Virus record (IMG/VR): IMGVR_UViG_3300020213_000030
Span: 1 to 64,000 of that record
Reading direction: 5' to 3' (one strand)
Length of the DNA: 64,000 nt
DNA from: a virus
Below, piece after piece: positions 21,806 to 28,130 of the stretch. Numbering within the stretch: the stretch's first letter is position 1; each line of letters opens with the position of its first letter. The notes under the pieces were generated by a model. The model was not told the DNA's origin and made no database searches. It worked only from the letters and a program-made list of their open reading frames with translations. The translations under genes and the position numbers were made by a program.

Positions 21806-21810
21806 CATTT

Positions 21811-22158
21811 TCATACCAGAAAGTGCGGGAGACCCGTGTTCGGGATAACCGTGACGGCCCGGCTATCCCAGAGCTCGATCATCCAGAAGTCCTTACGATC
21901 GGTGACCTGGAGCACCTGACCAAATTCCAGTTGGCTCCAAACCGTCCAGTTGATGATGAACTCATGCAGCTGTTCAGTGGGGAGGCCAGCCCGGGCTGTC
22001 ATCAGCCGTACTTCTGTGCCTTCCTTGAGCCATCTGCGGATCCGGTCGCACATTGGCTTGATCGGCTTTCCGATCTTGGCGTAGTGGAAGTCACGGCTGT
22101 CGTGAAAGACGATGGTGCCGTCGAGGTCGACGCCAATCCAGCCCTGATGGTTGCTCAT
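21811..22158 (-). CDS. HAD-like phosphatase-fold protein 1
   Basis: 115 aa, ATG at 22158. The N-terminus WIGVDLDGTIV carries the HAD motif I (DxDGT, nucleophile Asp). A motif II-like RLMTARAG follows at ~55, and KDFWMIELWDSRAV is reminiscent of motif IV surroundings. It is short for an active HAD enzyme with a cap. It overlaps the next HAD-like gene in an ATGA arrangement. A nucleotide or polynucleotide phosphatase role is possible; the substrate is unknown. Confidence 0.7.
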   Translation of the reverse strand: MSNHQGWIGVDLDGTIVFHDSRDFHYAKIGKPIKPMCDRIRRWLKEGTEVRLMTARAGLPTEQLHEFIINWTVWSQLEFGQVLQVTDRKDFWMIELWDSRAVTVIPNTGLPHFLV

Positions 22159-22502
22159 CGAAGCACCACTGGGCCCTCAGCCCGGACTAATCGCCAGTCG
22201 ACCAGGCTTTCGGGTGTGGCTGTAGAGTTGGCGATGATGCTTTCTGGCTTATCGTCAACCCAGATGTCAGGAATGAAATCTTCGCTGAAGTGGGCACAGT
22301 ACCACTTCTTGGCGATGCCGCGGCAGTAGATGACGGGTAGGTACTTCTCCACCTCGACGAGTGCCGAGGTCCGATCGAGGCGCTCGTCCCGGGCTGTCAC
22401 GATACGGACGTCGTGCTTGAAGAAGCGAGCGACCCTGATGACCCACTGCCAAAAGCGTGGATCCCTGGAATAGGTCAGATCATAGTCGAGTGCGATCTTC
22501 AT
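22155..22502 (-). CDS. HAD-like phosphatase-fold protein 2
   Basis: 115 aa, ATG at 22502. The N-terminus KIALDYDLTYSRDP has the DxDxT nucleophile motif, RIVTARDER gives motif II, and DIWVDDKPESI gives the motif IV Asp pair. It lies in tandem with a second HAD-like gene, the start of one overlapping the stop of the other, suggesting a functional pair or an old duplication. The substrate is unknown. Confidence 0.7.
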   Translation of the reverse strand: MKIALDYDLTYSRDPRFWQWVIRVARFFKHDVRIVTARDERLDRTSALVEVEKYLPVIYCRGIAKKWYCAHFSEDFIPDIWVDDKPESIIANSTATPESLVDWRLVRAEGPVVLR

Positions 22503-22666
22503 TTTTTGGAGGCACCTTTACCTTGCTGGGTTTGTTCGAGCAGCTCACGGGCCTTGTCCGCATTGAGCTCTTGCCCGGTGAAGGCAAAGAACATCCGCCG
22601 CAGGGCCGTGACCGCGAGCTTGGTTGGGATGATCTGGGGGAGGTACTCGGTCACAGCATTGCTCAC
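22499..22666 (-). CDS. Small paralogous protein A
   Basis: 55 aa. GTG at 22666 overlaps the stop of the upstream gene by four bases (GTGA), and its own stop overlaps the next start (ATGA), so it is translationally coupled on both sides. ALRRMFFAFTGQELNADKARELLEQ resembles the neighbouring protein's MIQSLTGKELPEARARELFNEA, so the two are paralogues. Function unknown. Confidence 0.7.
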   Translation of the reverse strand: MSNAVTEYLPQIIPTKLAVTALRRMFFAFTGQELNADKARELLEQTQQGKGASKK

Positions 22667-22845
22667 GGTTGAACCTCTTTCAAAGCAGCAATGGCCTTTT
22701 CACGGGCCTCGTTGAAGAGCTCACGAGCCCTGGCCTCGGGCAATTCCTTGCCCGTCAGGGACTGGATCATCACCTGGATGGCACGTACTGCGCGGGTAAC
22801 CTCTTCCTCGATGGGTTCGGGAAATGGGGTGGAATTGAAGGTCAT
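22663..22845 (-). CDS. Small paralogous protein B
   Basis: 60 aa from ATG at 22845; an in-frame ATG at 22875 is an alternative, and neither has a strong ribosome site. Its TGKELPEARARELF core is shared with the following 55-aa gene. Acidic and helical; function unknown. Confidence 0.65.
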   Translation of the reverse strand: MTFNSTPFPEPIEEEVTRAVRAIQVMIQSLTGKELPEARARELFNEAREKAIAALKEVQP

Positions 22846-22938
22846 TGGATTTTGTCTCTGGGTCCGCTCACCCATCCGGCGCTTTCCGTGCCTGGCGGCC
22901 TACGGCCTTGGCACCCGCGCCGGAGGGTTCGCTGGGGG

Positions 22939-23232
22939 TTAGTTGGTGGCGGTGTCGTCAAGTGCCACCGGATAAGTGAGCAGAGCTTTGACTTGCCCGG
23001 TAAGACGCTGTGGCCGGAGCACCGCGCGAGCCAGGCGAGAGAACCCCTCTTCGATGAGGGTAATGCCACGGGCAACGTCACGCTGATCGATCTTGTCACC
23101 GTAGCTCTTCAGCACTTCAGCATGCCGTAAGGCCAGCTCCTCAAGGCTCTTGCCGGCGTTGACGACCTCGAGACGTAGAGATGACTGGGTGGCTCGGTAG
23201 CCGGCGACGGGTAGTCCCTTCATATCTGTCAT
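22939..23232 (-). CDS. Acb2/Tad1-hairpin-like protein (candidate anti-CBASS sponge)
   Basis: 97 aa. ATG at 23232 is preceded by AAGG. The pattern GYRATQSSLRLEVVNAGKSLEE, then DQRDVARGITLIEEGFSRL followed by ARAVLRPQRL, fits the short helical Acb2 family: GYR near the N-terminus, N-x-x-K, a polar helix, then D-x-R and GF-x-x-L-x-RAV-x-(R/K)P. Acb2 proteins form hexamers that sequester cyclic di- and trinucleotides made by CBASS and related defences. This is the first gene of the late operon after the divergent control region. The fold call is from motif pattern only; ligand residues were not verified. Confidence 0.6.
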   Translation of the reverse strand: MTDMKGLPVAGYRATQSSLRLEVVNAGKSLEELALRHAEVLKSYGDKIDQRDVARGITLIEEGFSRLARAVLRPQRLTGQVKALLTYPVALDDTATN

Positions 23233-23256
23233 AGGTTTACCTTGCAAATCAGGTTG

Positions 23257-23271
23257 GGTTATCAGATAATC
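23257..23271. repeat. Dispersed palindromic element, single copy
   Basis: GGTTATCAGATAATC (1-base spacer variant), 25 bases upstream of the first late gene, between it and the candidate late promoter. Confidence 0.7.
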
Positions 23272-23281
23272 CGATTTGGGT

Positions 23282-23310
23282 TTTAAACCACCATTAGATG
23301 ATTTAATCAA
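23282..23310 (-). promoter_or_regulatory. Candidate sigma70-type late promoter
   Basis: On the minus strand TTGATT, 17 bases, TTTAAA, about 50 bases ahead of the first late gene. The intergenic block 23233-23412 separates divergent genes, so a late promoter is expected here. N4 late genes use host RNA polymerase. Each box matches only 4 of 6 consensus bases. Confidence 0.35.
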
Positions 23311-23412
23311 GTGTGATTTTCAAGTACCGGTTCTCGCGTCCTGCCGGCCCTGGCTCGGTCACGGACTTCTTAGCAATGCGCATAAGGCCAGCTCTATAGA
23401 AAGCGCACTGAC

Positions 23413-23904
23413 GTGACCACGATCGCTTACCGTTCTGGCATCCTGGTAGCTGACTCGCGGGCCACAACCGATGACATCATCACGGGCAGCAACCACAAGA
23501 AGCTGTACGAGCTCGCCGATGGCGGATGCCTTGCGTTCACGGGCACCATTGAAACGGCAATGGTCCTGATCGACTGGATGATTGCGGCGGCGCAGGTGGG
23601 GGATATAGTTGGTCGATCGACCCAGCCCAAACTCGAGGATGACGCCCGCGTCATTCACCTTCGACCCGATAGCACGGTTTGGATTACCATCAATGATCAC
23701 TGGGTCCAATGCTACGGCGAGTATCACGCCTGGGGTAGCGGTATGGCGCCGGCGCTGGGCTGCCTCGCTGCAGGACTTGATCCGGTTGCCGCGGTAGTCG
23801 CCGCCTGCAAGGTCGATGTCTGGTCAGGTGGCACGCCCCAGGTCTTTGCACTCCCAGAGGCCGCTGGTCGTCTCAAGGAAATGATGAAAGGAATTCCTGG
23901 ATGA
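23413..23904 (+). CDS. Proteasome/HslV-like Ntn hydrolase
   Basis: 163 aa. The start is GTG at 23413 with AGAAAG upstream. The N-terminus (M)TTIAYRSGILVADSRATTDD has the Ntn-hydrolase layout with Thr2 as the would-be nucleophile. KKLYELADGGCLAFTG and GSGMAPALGCLAAG follow, as in beta-subunit-like phage proteins. These form peptidase-type folds related to proteasome beta and HslV. No ATPase partner is obvious next to it. It is the first gene on the plus strand, divergent from the late operon, and overlaps the next gene. Enzymatic activity is not shown. Confidence 0.65.
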   Translation: MTTIAYRSGILVADSRATTDDIITGSNHKKLYELADGGCLAFTGTIETAMVLIDWMIAAAQVGDIVGRSTQPKLEDDARVIHLRPDSTVWITINDHWVQCYGEYHAWGSGMAPALGCLAAGLDPVAAVVAACKVDVWSGGTPQVFALPEAAGRLKEMMKGIPG

Positions 23905-24131
23905 GTACCGTCAAGGCACCAGTGCTCAAGGACGACCTCTTAGTTATAGACATCTCCGCGGGAAACAATAAGATCCTCTCGATTATGGTCACTTACATGG
24001 TCGACGGCAAGCAGGAGGCTACCACCGACATCACCAAGGCCGCCTGGTTCATGGGCTATTCCGAGGACGAAAAGGCCTGGGTCGAGGTCGACGTCACCCG
24101 AGGCTACTACCAAGGGATTACTTGGCATTAA
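23901..24131 (+). CDS. Small unknown protein coupled to the Ntn hydrolase
   Basis: 76 aa; its ATG overlaps the previous stop (ATGA). It is acidic, with an aromatic-rich C-terminus (AWFMGYSEDEKAWVEVD...YYQGITWH). No domain is recognised. Translational coupling suggests it acts with the proteasome-like protein. Confidence 0.65.
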   Translation: MSTVKAPVLKDDLLVIDISAGNNKILSIMVTYMVDGKQEATTDITKAAWFMGYSEDEKAWVEVDVTRGYYQGITWH

Positions 24132-24137
24132 CTCACA

Positions 24138-24153
24138 CATTATCAGGATAATA
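24138..24153. repeat. Dispersed palindromic element, single copy
   Basis: CATTATCAGGATAATA, seven bases after the stop of the small plus-strand gene, followed by a second partial copy (GGATAATAATCC). Confidence 0.65.
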
Positions 24154-24185
24154 ACAGGATAATAATCCATCCAATTTTATATAGG

Positions 24186-24210
24186 AAGGGGGCTTTACGC
24201 CCCCTTTTTC
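24186..24210 (+). terminator. Rho-independent terminator
   Basis: AAGGGGGC, TTTAC loop, GCCCCCTT, then TTTC: an 8-bp GC-rich stem with a T run. It ends the two-gene proteasome-like unit and isolates it from the early control region. Confidence 0.9.
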
Positions 24211-24444
24211 TTGGTGCATAACCTGTATCTCTGATTTGGGGAACACCCACCCCCTACCTCTGCCTTTCCTCTATAAAATCTTTCGTAGGGTCTCAACCCG
24301 CAGAGAGAGTCTATATAGAGAAAAGACGGACAGGCAAAGCTATTCCTGGGATCCAAGAGGATCACCAGGGTGGAACCAGAGCTAAAACACCTAGAGCTAT
24401 ATAGGGAACCAGGAGTGGGAACACAGGAACACCAGTGGTGAGCT

Positions 24445-24457
24445 GGGCCTTCGGCCC
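24445..24457 (+). promoter_or_regulatory. 5-bp stem/3-base loop hairpin (GGGCC-TTC-GGCCC)
   Basis: Same stem length and loop sequence as the two vRNAP-promoter candidates at 24885 and 26503, but not followed by GGAT, so support is weaker. Confidence 0.35.
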
Positions 24458-24530
24458 AAGATCGATCCAAGTTGAAGATCACTCCCATCACATGGCCGCC
24501 ATCACCCGAGGTGTGAGCGCTCCTTGGTTC

Positions 24531-24682
24531 CATTATGGAGATAATCATTATCACATAACCAAACCCCATTATTTGGATAGTCATTATGTAGAAAATCTCA
24601 CCCATTATAAGATAATCATTATATAGATACTCCAGCACATAATTACATTATCATTATCCAGATAATCATTATGGGGATTTTG
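24531..24682. repeat. Array of about eight CATTATNNNGATAATC-type elements
   Basis: Copies begin at 24531, 24546, 24567, 24582, 24603, 24617, 24652 and 24667. Several share a terminal C, giving a 15-base period. The best copies are CATTATGGAGATAATC (24531) and CATTATCCAGATAATC (24652). The same motif recurs singly at gene boundaries elsewhere. Arrayed, near-palindromic and in a gene-free AT-rich stretch, it looks like an operator or iteron array. Confidence 0.8.
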
Positions 24683-24884
24683 CATAGCATATTTTTTGAT
24701 AATTACCTCCTGGTTCTTGAGATAATCACTATATGTATTATCACCGTGGCCATATTTTTGGTAGTTACGTTCTGGTTCAGTATTGGGGGATTGGCTACCC
24801 CCATCATCTTAAGTACCCCCCGGGTACATCCCCCACCTCACACCTCACACCCACCCGGTCATTGTTCCTGGCTCCATCACACCT

Positions 24885-24903
24885 GGCGCTTCGCGCCTTC
24901 TGG
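24885..24903 (+). promoter_or_regulatory. Candidate vRNAP hairpin promoter 1
   Basis: GGCGC-TTC-GCGCC hairpin (5-bp stem, 3-base loop) followed by TTCT and then GG(ATT), about 35 bases before an early gene. N4 vRNAP promoters are small hairpins with 3-base loops a short fixed distance before initiation. The sequence recurs almost unchanged at 26503. Confidence 0.6.
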
Positions 24904-24936
24904 ATTAATCGTCCCCAACCACTGGAGCTACACATC

Positions 24937-25263
24937 ATGACCAATAGCGTAATCGGATCAGCATCGAATACCCTCATCGCACTCTTTGGCACCATCAACT
25001 CAGCTGCCAACGTCGTCGTCAAGACAGTGGACTCTGCTACGTCGGGCATCGACATGCTCGATCGTTTTGTGCAAAAGGCCAAGACCGAGCAGATCGCTCG
25101 TCATACCATCGAAGCCAAAGACTTCATGGATAATCTTATTGACGATGCAGCCATCGCCAATGCCAAGCGTCTACGCGACTTAGAGCAGAGCCTGAGCACA
25201 GATCAGAGACTCGCTCAACTTTTCACCGAATCCCAGTCTGAGTACCGTGGACTCTTCACCTAA
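24937..25263 (+). CDS. Early protein of unknown function
   Basis: 108 aa. ATG at 24937 with GGAG ten bases upstream. Mostly helical: SASNTLIALFGTINSAANVV, a conserved-looking VDSATSGIDMLDRFVQKAKTEQIARH, then an acidic helix. Similar small proteins occur in early regions of other phages, but I know no function. It is the first gene after the candidate vRNAP hairpin promoter, so it is likely among the first expressed. Confidence 0.7.
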   Translation: MTNSVIGSASNTLIALFGTINSAANVVVKTVDSATSGIDMLDRFVQKAKTEQIARHTIEAKDFMDNLIDDAAIANAKRLRDLEQSLSTDQRLAQLFTESQSEYRGLFT

Positions 25264-25378
25264 ACTCAGCCTTAATCCCAGCCTTGGAGCTCTGGCTCCG
25301 AGGCTACTCCAAATTACGGATAGTCACCGACTGTCCCGATAGGTAGACAAGCTCTACTTATCATGTTAATCCTCACCC

Positions 25379-25394
25379 CATTATGGAGATAATC
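25379..25394 (+). repeat. Dispersed palindromic element containing a ribosome site
   Basis: CATTATGGAGATAATC, identical to the first unit of the array at 24531, ending directly before an ATG. The GGAG inside the element doubles as the ribosome binding site of that gene. Confidence 0.85.
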
Positions 25395-25634
25395 ATGCGT
25401 AACCCACGTATGCACTCGCTCGCCCTCACGCAGATGAACACCGCCTTGGCATTGAACTTGGCGATGATGCACGCCAGTACCAGACCGTTCACGTCATTCG
25501 CTGATGGTCGCTCCAGCGAGGCCTTCATCCTCGAGGACGACTTTGACCGGATCAACGAGCTCGAGTCCGGCGACATCACCTTCACCCGTTCCAAAGGTGA
25601 AAGGTCTGATAAGGACACCGGCCATGGCTGGTAA
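25395..25634 (+). CDS. Small early protein, unknown
   Basis: 79 aa. ATG at 25395 is chosen because GGAG lies six bases before it within the palindromic element. The N-terminus is a Met/Ala/Leu-rich helix and the C-terminus is acidic then basic. It overlaps the next gene by 11 bases. No domain recognised. Confidence 0.6.
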   Translation: MRNPRMHSLALTQMNTALALNLAMMHASTRPFTSFADGRSSEAFILEDDFDRINELESGDITFTRSKGERSDKDTGHGW

Positions 25635-25812
25635 GAGCGAGATCTACACCAGCATCGCCCTTGGGTTTCTTGGTGCCCTGCTCATCATCGTCCTGGCGGC
25701 GCTCATCTATAACCGCGCCCTCGAACGCGAGATGCGCTGGAACCAGGAGAACCAGGAGACCATCACCTGGGACTGCACCACTCAATTCATCAACAGCTGC
25801 GTTTCTCGCTAA
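25624..25812 (+). CDS. Small single-pass membrane protein
   Basis: 62 aa. It overlaps the previous gene by 11 bases. Residues ~8-28 form a transmembrane helix (IALGFLGALLIIVLAALIYN), followed by a charged segment and a C-terminus with two Cys. Probably an early inner-membrane protein; function unknown. Confidence 0.6.
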   Translation: MAGKSEIYTSIALGFLGALLIIVLAALIYNRALEREMRWNQENQETITWDCTTQFINSCVSR

Positions 25813-25839
25813 GAACGCTCAAACCAGGAGTACCTAACC

Positions 25840-26241
25840 ATGAACATCATCCATGCCGGCATCACCACGCTTACCCTGCTGGCCATGTCCACGCTTACCC
25901 TGCTTGCCATGTCCACCGTATCCATGGCGGCGATTCCCGTCTGCGAATACAAATTCGACCTGGTTTATGCCCAGGCCAAAGCCAATGACATCGCCATTAT
26001 CCTGGTCGAAAACCTCGAGTCGTTTCTTGACGTCCTCGAGGCTGCCGGCCTGAGCATCCAGAAGACCACACGGGCGTTCTACGTGGTTACGCCAGACCTC
26101 ATCGTTGTCGGGCTCGAGCAGAACACCTGCCTGGCGCCGGCACTGGAGATCGATCTCGACTACCAGGATGCCCTGATCGAAGCCGCCAGCATCATCGCCG
26201 GTGCCCCTACGAGGGGCACCAGCTTCTATGTCAGGAGCTAA
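25840..26241 (+). CDS. Exported early protein with duplicated signal-peptide core
   Basis: 133 aa. ATG at 25840 with AGGAG upstream. The N-terminus is a signal peptide whose hydrophobic core is a tandem duplication (TLTLLAMS twice; DNA ~25869-25917). A likely cleavage site follows near AIPVCEYKF. The mature part is ~100 aa with two Cys. Probably periplasmic; function unknown, possibly superinfection exclusion or envelope modification. Confidence 0.65.
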   Translation: MNIIHAGITTLTLLAMSTLTLLAMSTVSMAAIPVCEYKFDLVYAQAKANDIAIILVENLESFLDVLEAAGLSIQKTTRAFYVVTPDLIVVGLEQNTCLAPALEIDLDYQDALIEAASIIAGAPTRGTSFYVRS

Positions 26242-26329
26242 TCAGCTGGTGTTCTTCAGCTTCGCCTTCGGTTGCATCGCTGGTGTAACCATGCTCTGGA
26301 TCATCCAGTATACCAACCAAAGGAATTAA
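26228..26329 (+). CDS. Tiny membrane protein
   Basis: 33 aa (MSGANQLVFFSFAFGCIAGV...), overlapping the end of the exported protein gene. It is a single hydrophobic helix with a polar tail. Coding potential is supported by coupling to neighbours and a clean membrane profile. Confidence 0.5.
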   Translation: MSGANQLVFFSFAFGCIAGVTMLWIIQYTNQRN

Positions 26330-26332
26330 CCC

Positions 26333-26467
26333 ATGTTCGGAGGCTTTATCGGCGCTATGCTCATCGTGCTCGTAATAGCGGGCATCCGCTCTTTAACTCC
26401 ATCAGGTCGTCGCGCTCGTGAGCATCGTAAGATGCTTAAGGCAATGAGCGCTCGTCCCAAGGACTAG
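26333..26467 (+). CDS. Tiny membrane protein
   Basis: 44 aa. ATG at 26333 with AAGGA upstream, three bases after the preceding stop. The N-terminal helix FIGAMLIVLVIAGI is hydrophobic and the tail is strongly basic (RRAREHRKMLKAM). Likely membrane-anchored with a cytoplasmic basic tail. Function unknown. Confidence 0.55.
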   Translation: MFGGFIGAMLIVLVIAGIRSLTPSGRRAREHRKMLKAMSARPKD

Positions 26468-26502
26468 GTCTCTCTCCAAACCACTACCATCCCTTTGTCC
26501 GG

Positions 26503-26521
26503 GGCGCTTCGCGCCTTTCGG
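26503..26521 (+). promoter_or_regulatory. Candidate vRNAP hairpin promoter 2
   Basis: GGCGC-TTC-GCGCC hairpin, then TTTC and GGATG. It has the same stem, loop and four-base distance to GG as the element at 24885, and lies 59 bases before an early gene. Two matching copies upstream of early genes support a promoter function. Confidence 0.6.
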
Positions 26522-26579
26522 ATGATTAATCACGTCCAATTCATCCTAATTCAACAGCCATTACAAGGAGCTACCACTC

Positions 26580-27032
26580 ATGGCTATTCTCGATTTCACC
26601 GGCACTGCCCAGGCACCGTCCCGCGGTAACACCAGCACTCGTCGCATGCCCTTCGGCGAGATGAGCAACATGGCCGATCGTCCCAGGGCCAAGGTCTGGC
26701 TGAACATCGGCTATGAGGCCAACGGCAAGTTCATCAACCTGCCCATCGGCCTGCCGATCGATACTATGGAAGCGGCCGAAGTCCGCGGTCAGAACTCTGA
26801 CTGGGTCAAGCAGCGCAACGCTCAGAACGCACTTCTTGAAGCCCTCAAGAAGGCCGGCGCCTCGCTCGAGCCGGGTCAGGAGCAGGAGGTCAACCTCTCG
26901 ATCCGCATCCGTCGCGTCAACGAGGAGCTCGTCGTCGAATCGACCAGCAACGAATATGCCGTCGACTTCTCGAGTCTGCTGGTTACCACGACCCAGGCCG
27001 AGACCGAGATCCCGGAGGCAGCGATCGCCTGA
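26580..27032 (+). CDS. Early protein of unknown function
   Basis: 150 aa. ATG at 26580 with AAGGAG upstream, directly after hairpin promoter candidate 2 and closed by a strong terminator, so it is probably expressed alone and highly. The beta-rich middle (RAKVWLNIGYEANGKFINLPIGLPID) precedes a helical segment and another beta segment. A small nucleic-acid-binding fold is possible but I see no diagnostic motif. Confidence 0.7.
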   Translation: MAILDFTGTAQAPSRGNTSTRRMPFGEMSNMADRPRAKVWLNIGYEANGKFINLPIGLPIDTMEAAEVRGQNSDWVKQRNAQNALLEALKKAGASLEPGQEQEVNLSIRIRRVNEELVVESTSNEYAVDFSSLLVTTTQAETEIPEAAIA

Positions 27033-27064
27033 TCGCCTTAACTACCCACCAGCGCCTCTGAAGG

Positions 27065-27109
27065 GGAAGAGGATGCGTTCATCGCATCCTCTTCCTTTCC
27101 ATTTTTTCC
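27065..27109 (+). terminator. Strong rho-independent terminator
   Basis: Perfect 13-bp stem (GGAAGAGGATGCG/CGCATCCTCTTCC, loop TTCAT) followed by TTTCCATTTTTT. It ends the early unit starting at hairpin promoter candidate 2. Confidence 0.92.
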
Positions 27110-27270
27110 CTCGATAGTCACCCCAATCCCGCAACATATCCTGAGCTATCCAGCTCACGATTGTGCTTGATTAAGTCGAAAATGTTGGATTAATCCCTAA
27201 TTATGTTTTAGACTTTCTAAATACTAATCTGACATTATCTTCATAATAGGCAAAGGAGGGCCTAAAGCCT

Positions 27271-27438
27271 ATGGAACCGAAACACCGAAGCTTTGCGATG
27301 AGCCAATGCCGCGAGCAGGGGCTCAATCCCCACGAGATAATCAACCGGGGCCATGAGGCCTTGCCACGCTACCAGTTCGTCGCCCGTGAGTTGGCCGAGC
27401 AGGATGCCCAACACCGCAACAAGGAATACCACAAATGA
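27271..27438 (+). CDS. Small unknown protein
   Basis: 55 aa. GGAGG lies upstream with somewhat long spacing. Charged and helical, His/Arg/Glu-rich. It follows a 160-base AT-rich gap (27110-27270) that may hold a middle promoter; I see no clear box there. It overlaps the next gene (ATGA). Confidence 0.55.
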   Translation: MEPKHRSFAMSQCREQGLNPHEIINRGHEALPRYQFVARELAEQDAQHRNKEYHK

Positions 27439-27605
27439 CCCGTCAAGACTGGGACAGTCTCGTCATATTACTCATAGGCGTCGCCGTCATCATGGCCATT
27501 GCCGTGGTCCTCCTCTGGTCCGACCCGGTCACGGCCGGCGACCTAGGGCATGGTCTCGGAAAAGCTGGTGTGGACTCAATGTTCTCTTTGCGAGGCGGCC
27601 GATGA
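27435..27605 (+). CDS. Small membrane protein
   Basis: 56 aa, coupled by ATGA to both neighbours. Residues ~9-28 form a transmembrane helix (VILLIGVAVIMAIAVVLLW). Function unknown. Confidence 0.55.
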   Translation: MTRQDWDSLVILLIGVAVIMAIAVVLLWSDPVTAGDLGHGLGKAGVDSMFSLRGGR

Positions 27606-27826
27606 GCGACTACACCAGGATCAAAACCTGCATCATCGTTACATCGACCGAGAATGCAATCGCTTTCGACATCATGAAAGACCTGCCCAACGGCGGACGC
27701 ACCGTCAAGTGGGTGCCAAAATCCCTGATCCATGGTGGAGATCTCGTCAAGCTCGAAGAAGCTCAAGGCAACGAGACAGTCAGCTTTCGACTGATGGCTT
27801 GGAAAGCTAGGGAAATCTGGTCTTAA
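27602..27826 (+). CDS. Small unknown protein
   Basis: 74 aa; its ATG overlaps the preceding stop. Alternating beta-like segments with basic residues (RTVKWVPKSLIHGGDLVKLEE). No domain recognised. Confidence 0.6.
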   Translation: MSDYTRIKTCIIVTSTENAIAFDIMKDLPNGGRTVKWVPKSLIHGGDLVKLEEAQGNETVSFRLMAWKAREIWS

Positions 27827-27851
27827 GCGTCAACAACGAAAGCCTCACTAT

Positions 27852-28115
27852 ATGCAAGACCTGACAAAACGCACCAAACACGAACACCTTAAGGCTCTCA
27901 AGCCAGGCGATACGTGGACCATCTTCCACAACGGCTCTATTACCGTTGACATCGAGGATGGCCGTGGTCCTCGCGCACCTGAAGTCGGTGAGATTATAGG
28001 TCGCTGGTATTCCATCGACGAGCCTGGCCGAAACTTCCGTATCATCGCGGTACATCCCCAAGCTATCCAGACTGTTTTTCTCGGCTTCCGAGATTTCGCC
28101 GACCCAGCTCCATAA
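27852..28115 (+). CDS. Small unknown protein
   Basis: 87 aa. The N-terminus is basic (MQDLTKRTKHEHLKALKPGDTW) and the rest is beta-rich (GSITVDIEDG, GEIIGRWYSID, NFRIIAVHP), like a small barrel. Part of the early/middle string of small genes before RNAPII. Confidence 0.6.
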   Translation: MQDLTKRTKHEHLKALKPGDTWTIFHNGSITVDIEDGRGPRAPEVGEIIGRWYSIDEPGRNFRIIAVHPQAIQTVFLGFRDFADPAP

Positions 28116-28130
28116 TTCAAGGAGAGCTAA

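Larger units (their letters stand above)
24211..24936 (+). other. Early control region without a convincing gene
   Basis: About 725 bases with no supported coding sequence. It contains two similar T7-like-looking stretches (CTATATAGAGAA near 24311 and CTATATAGGGAA near 24397), a GGGCC-TTC-GGCCC hairpin at 24445-24457, the array of palindromic elements at 24531-24682, further AT-rich sequence to ~24780, and the hairpin-promoter candidate at 24885. The dense signals and lack of genes fit a promoter/operator region and possibly a replication origin. Confidence 0.6.

Noticed and set aside
24305-24405. CTATATAGAGAA and CTATATAGGGAA as paired phage promoters
   Set aside because: The two share only ~10 bases, their flanks differ, and no further copies precede other genes. 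Kept only as a note on the control region.
24671-24936. Short frame starting MGILHSIFFDNYLLVLEIIT in the control region
   Set aside because: It runs through the palindromic array and the hairpin promoter with no ribosome site and AT-driven composition; not supported as a gene.
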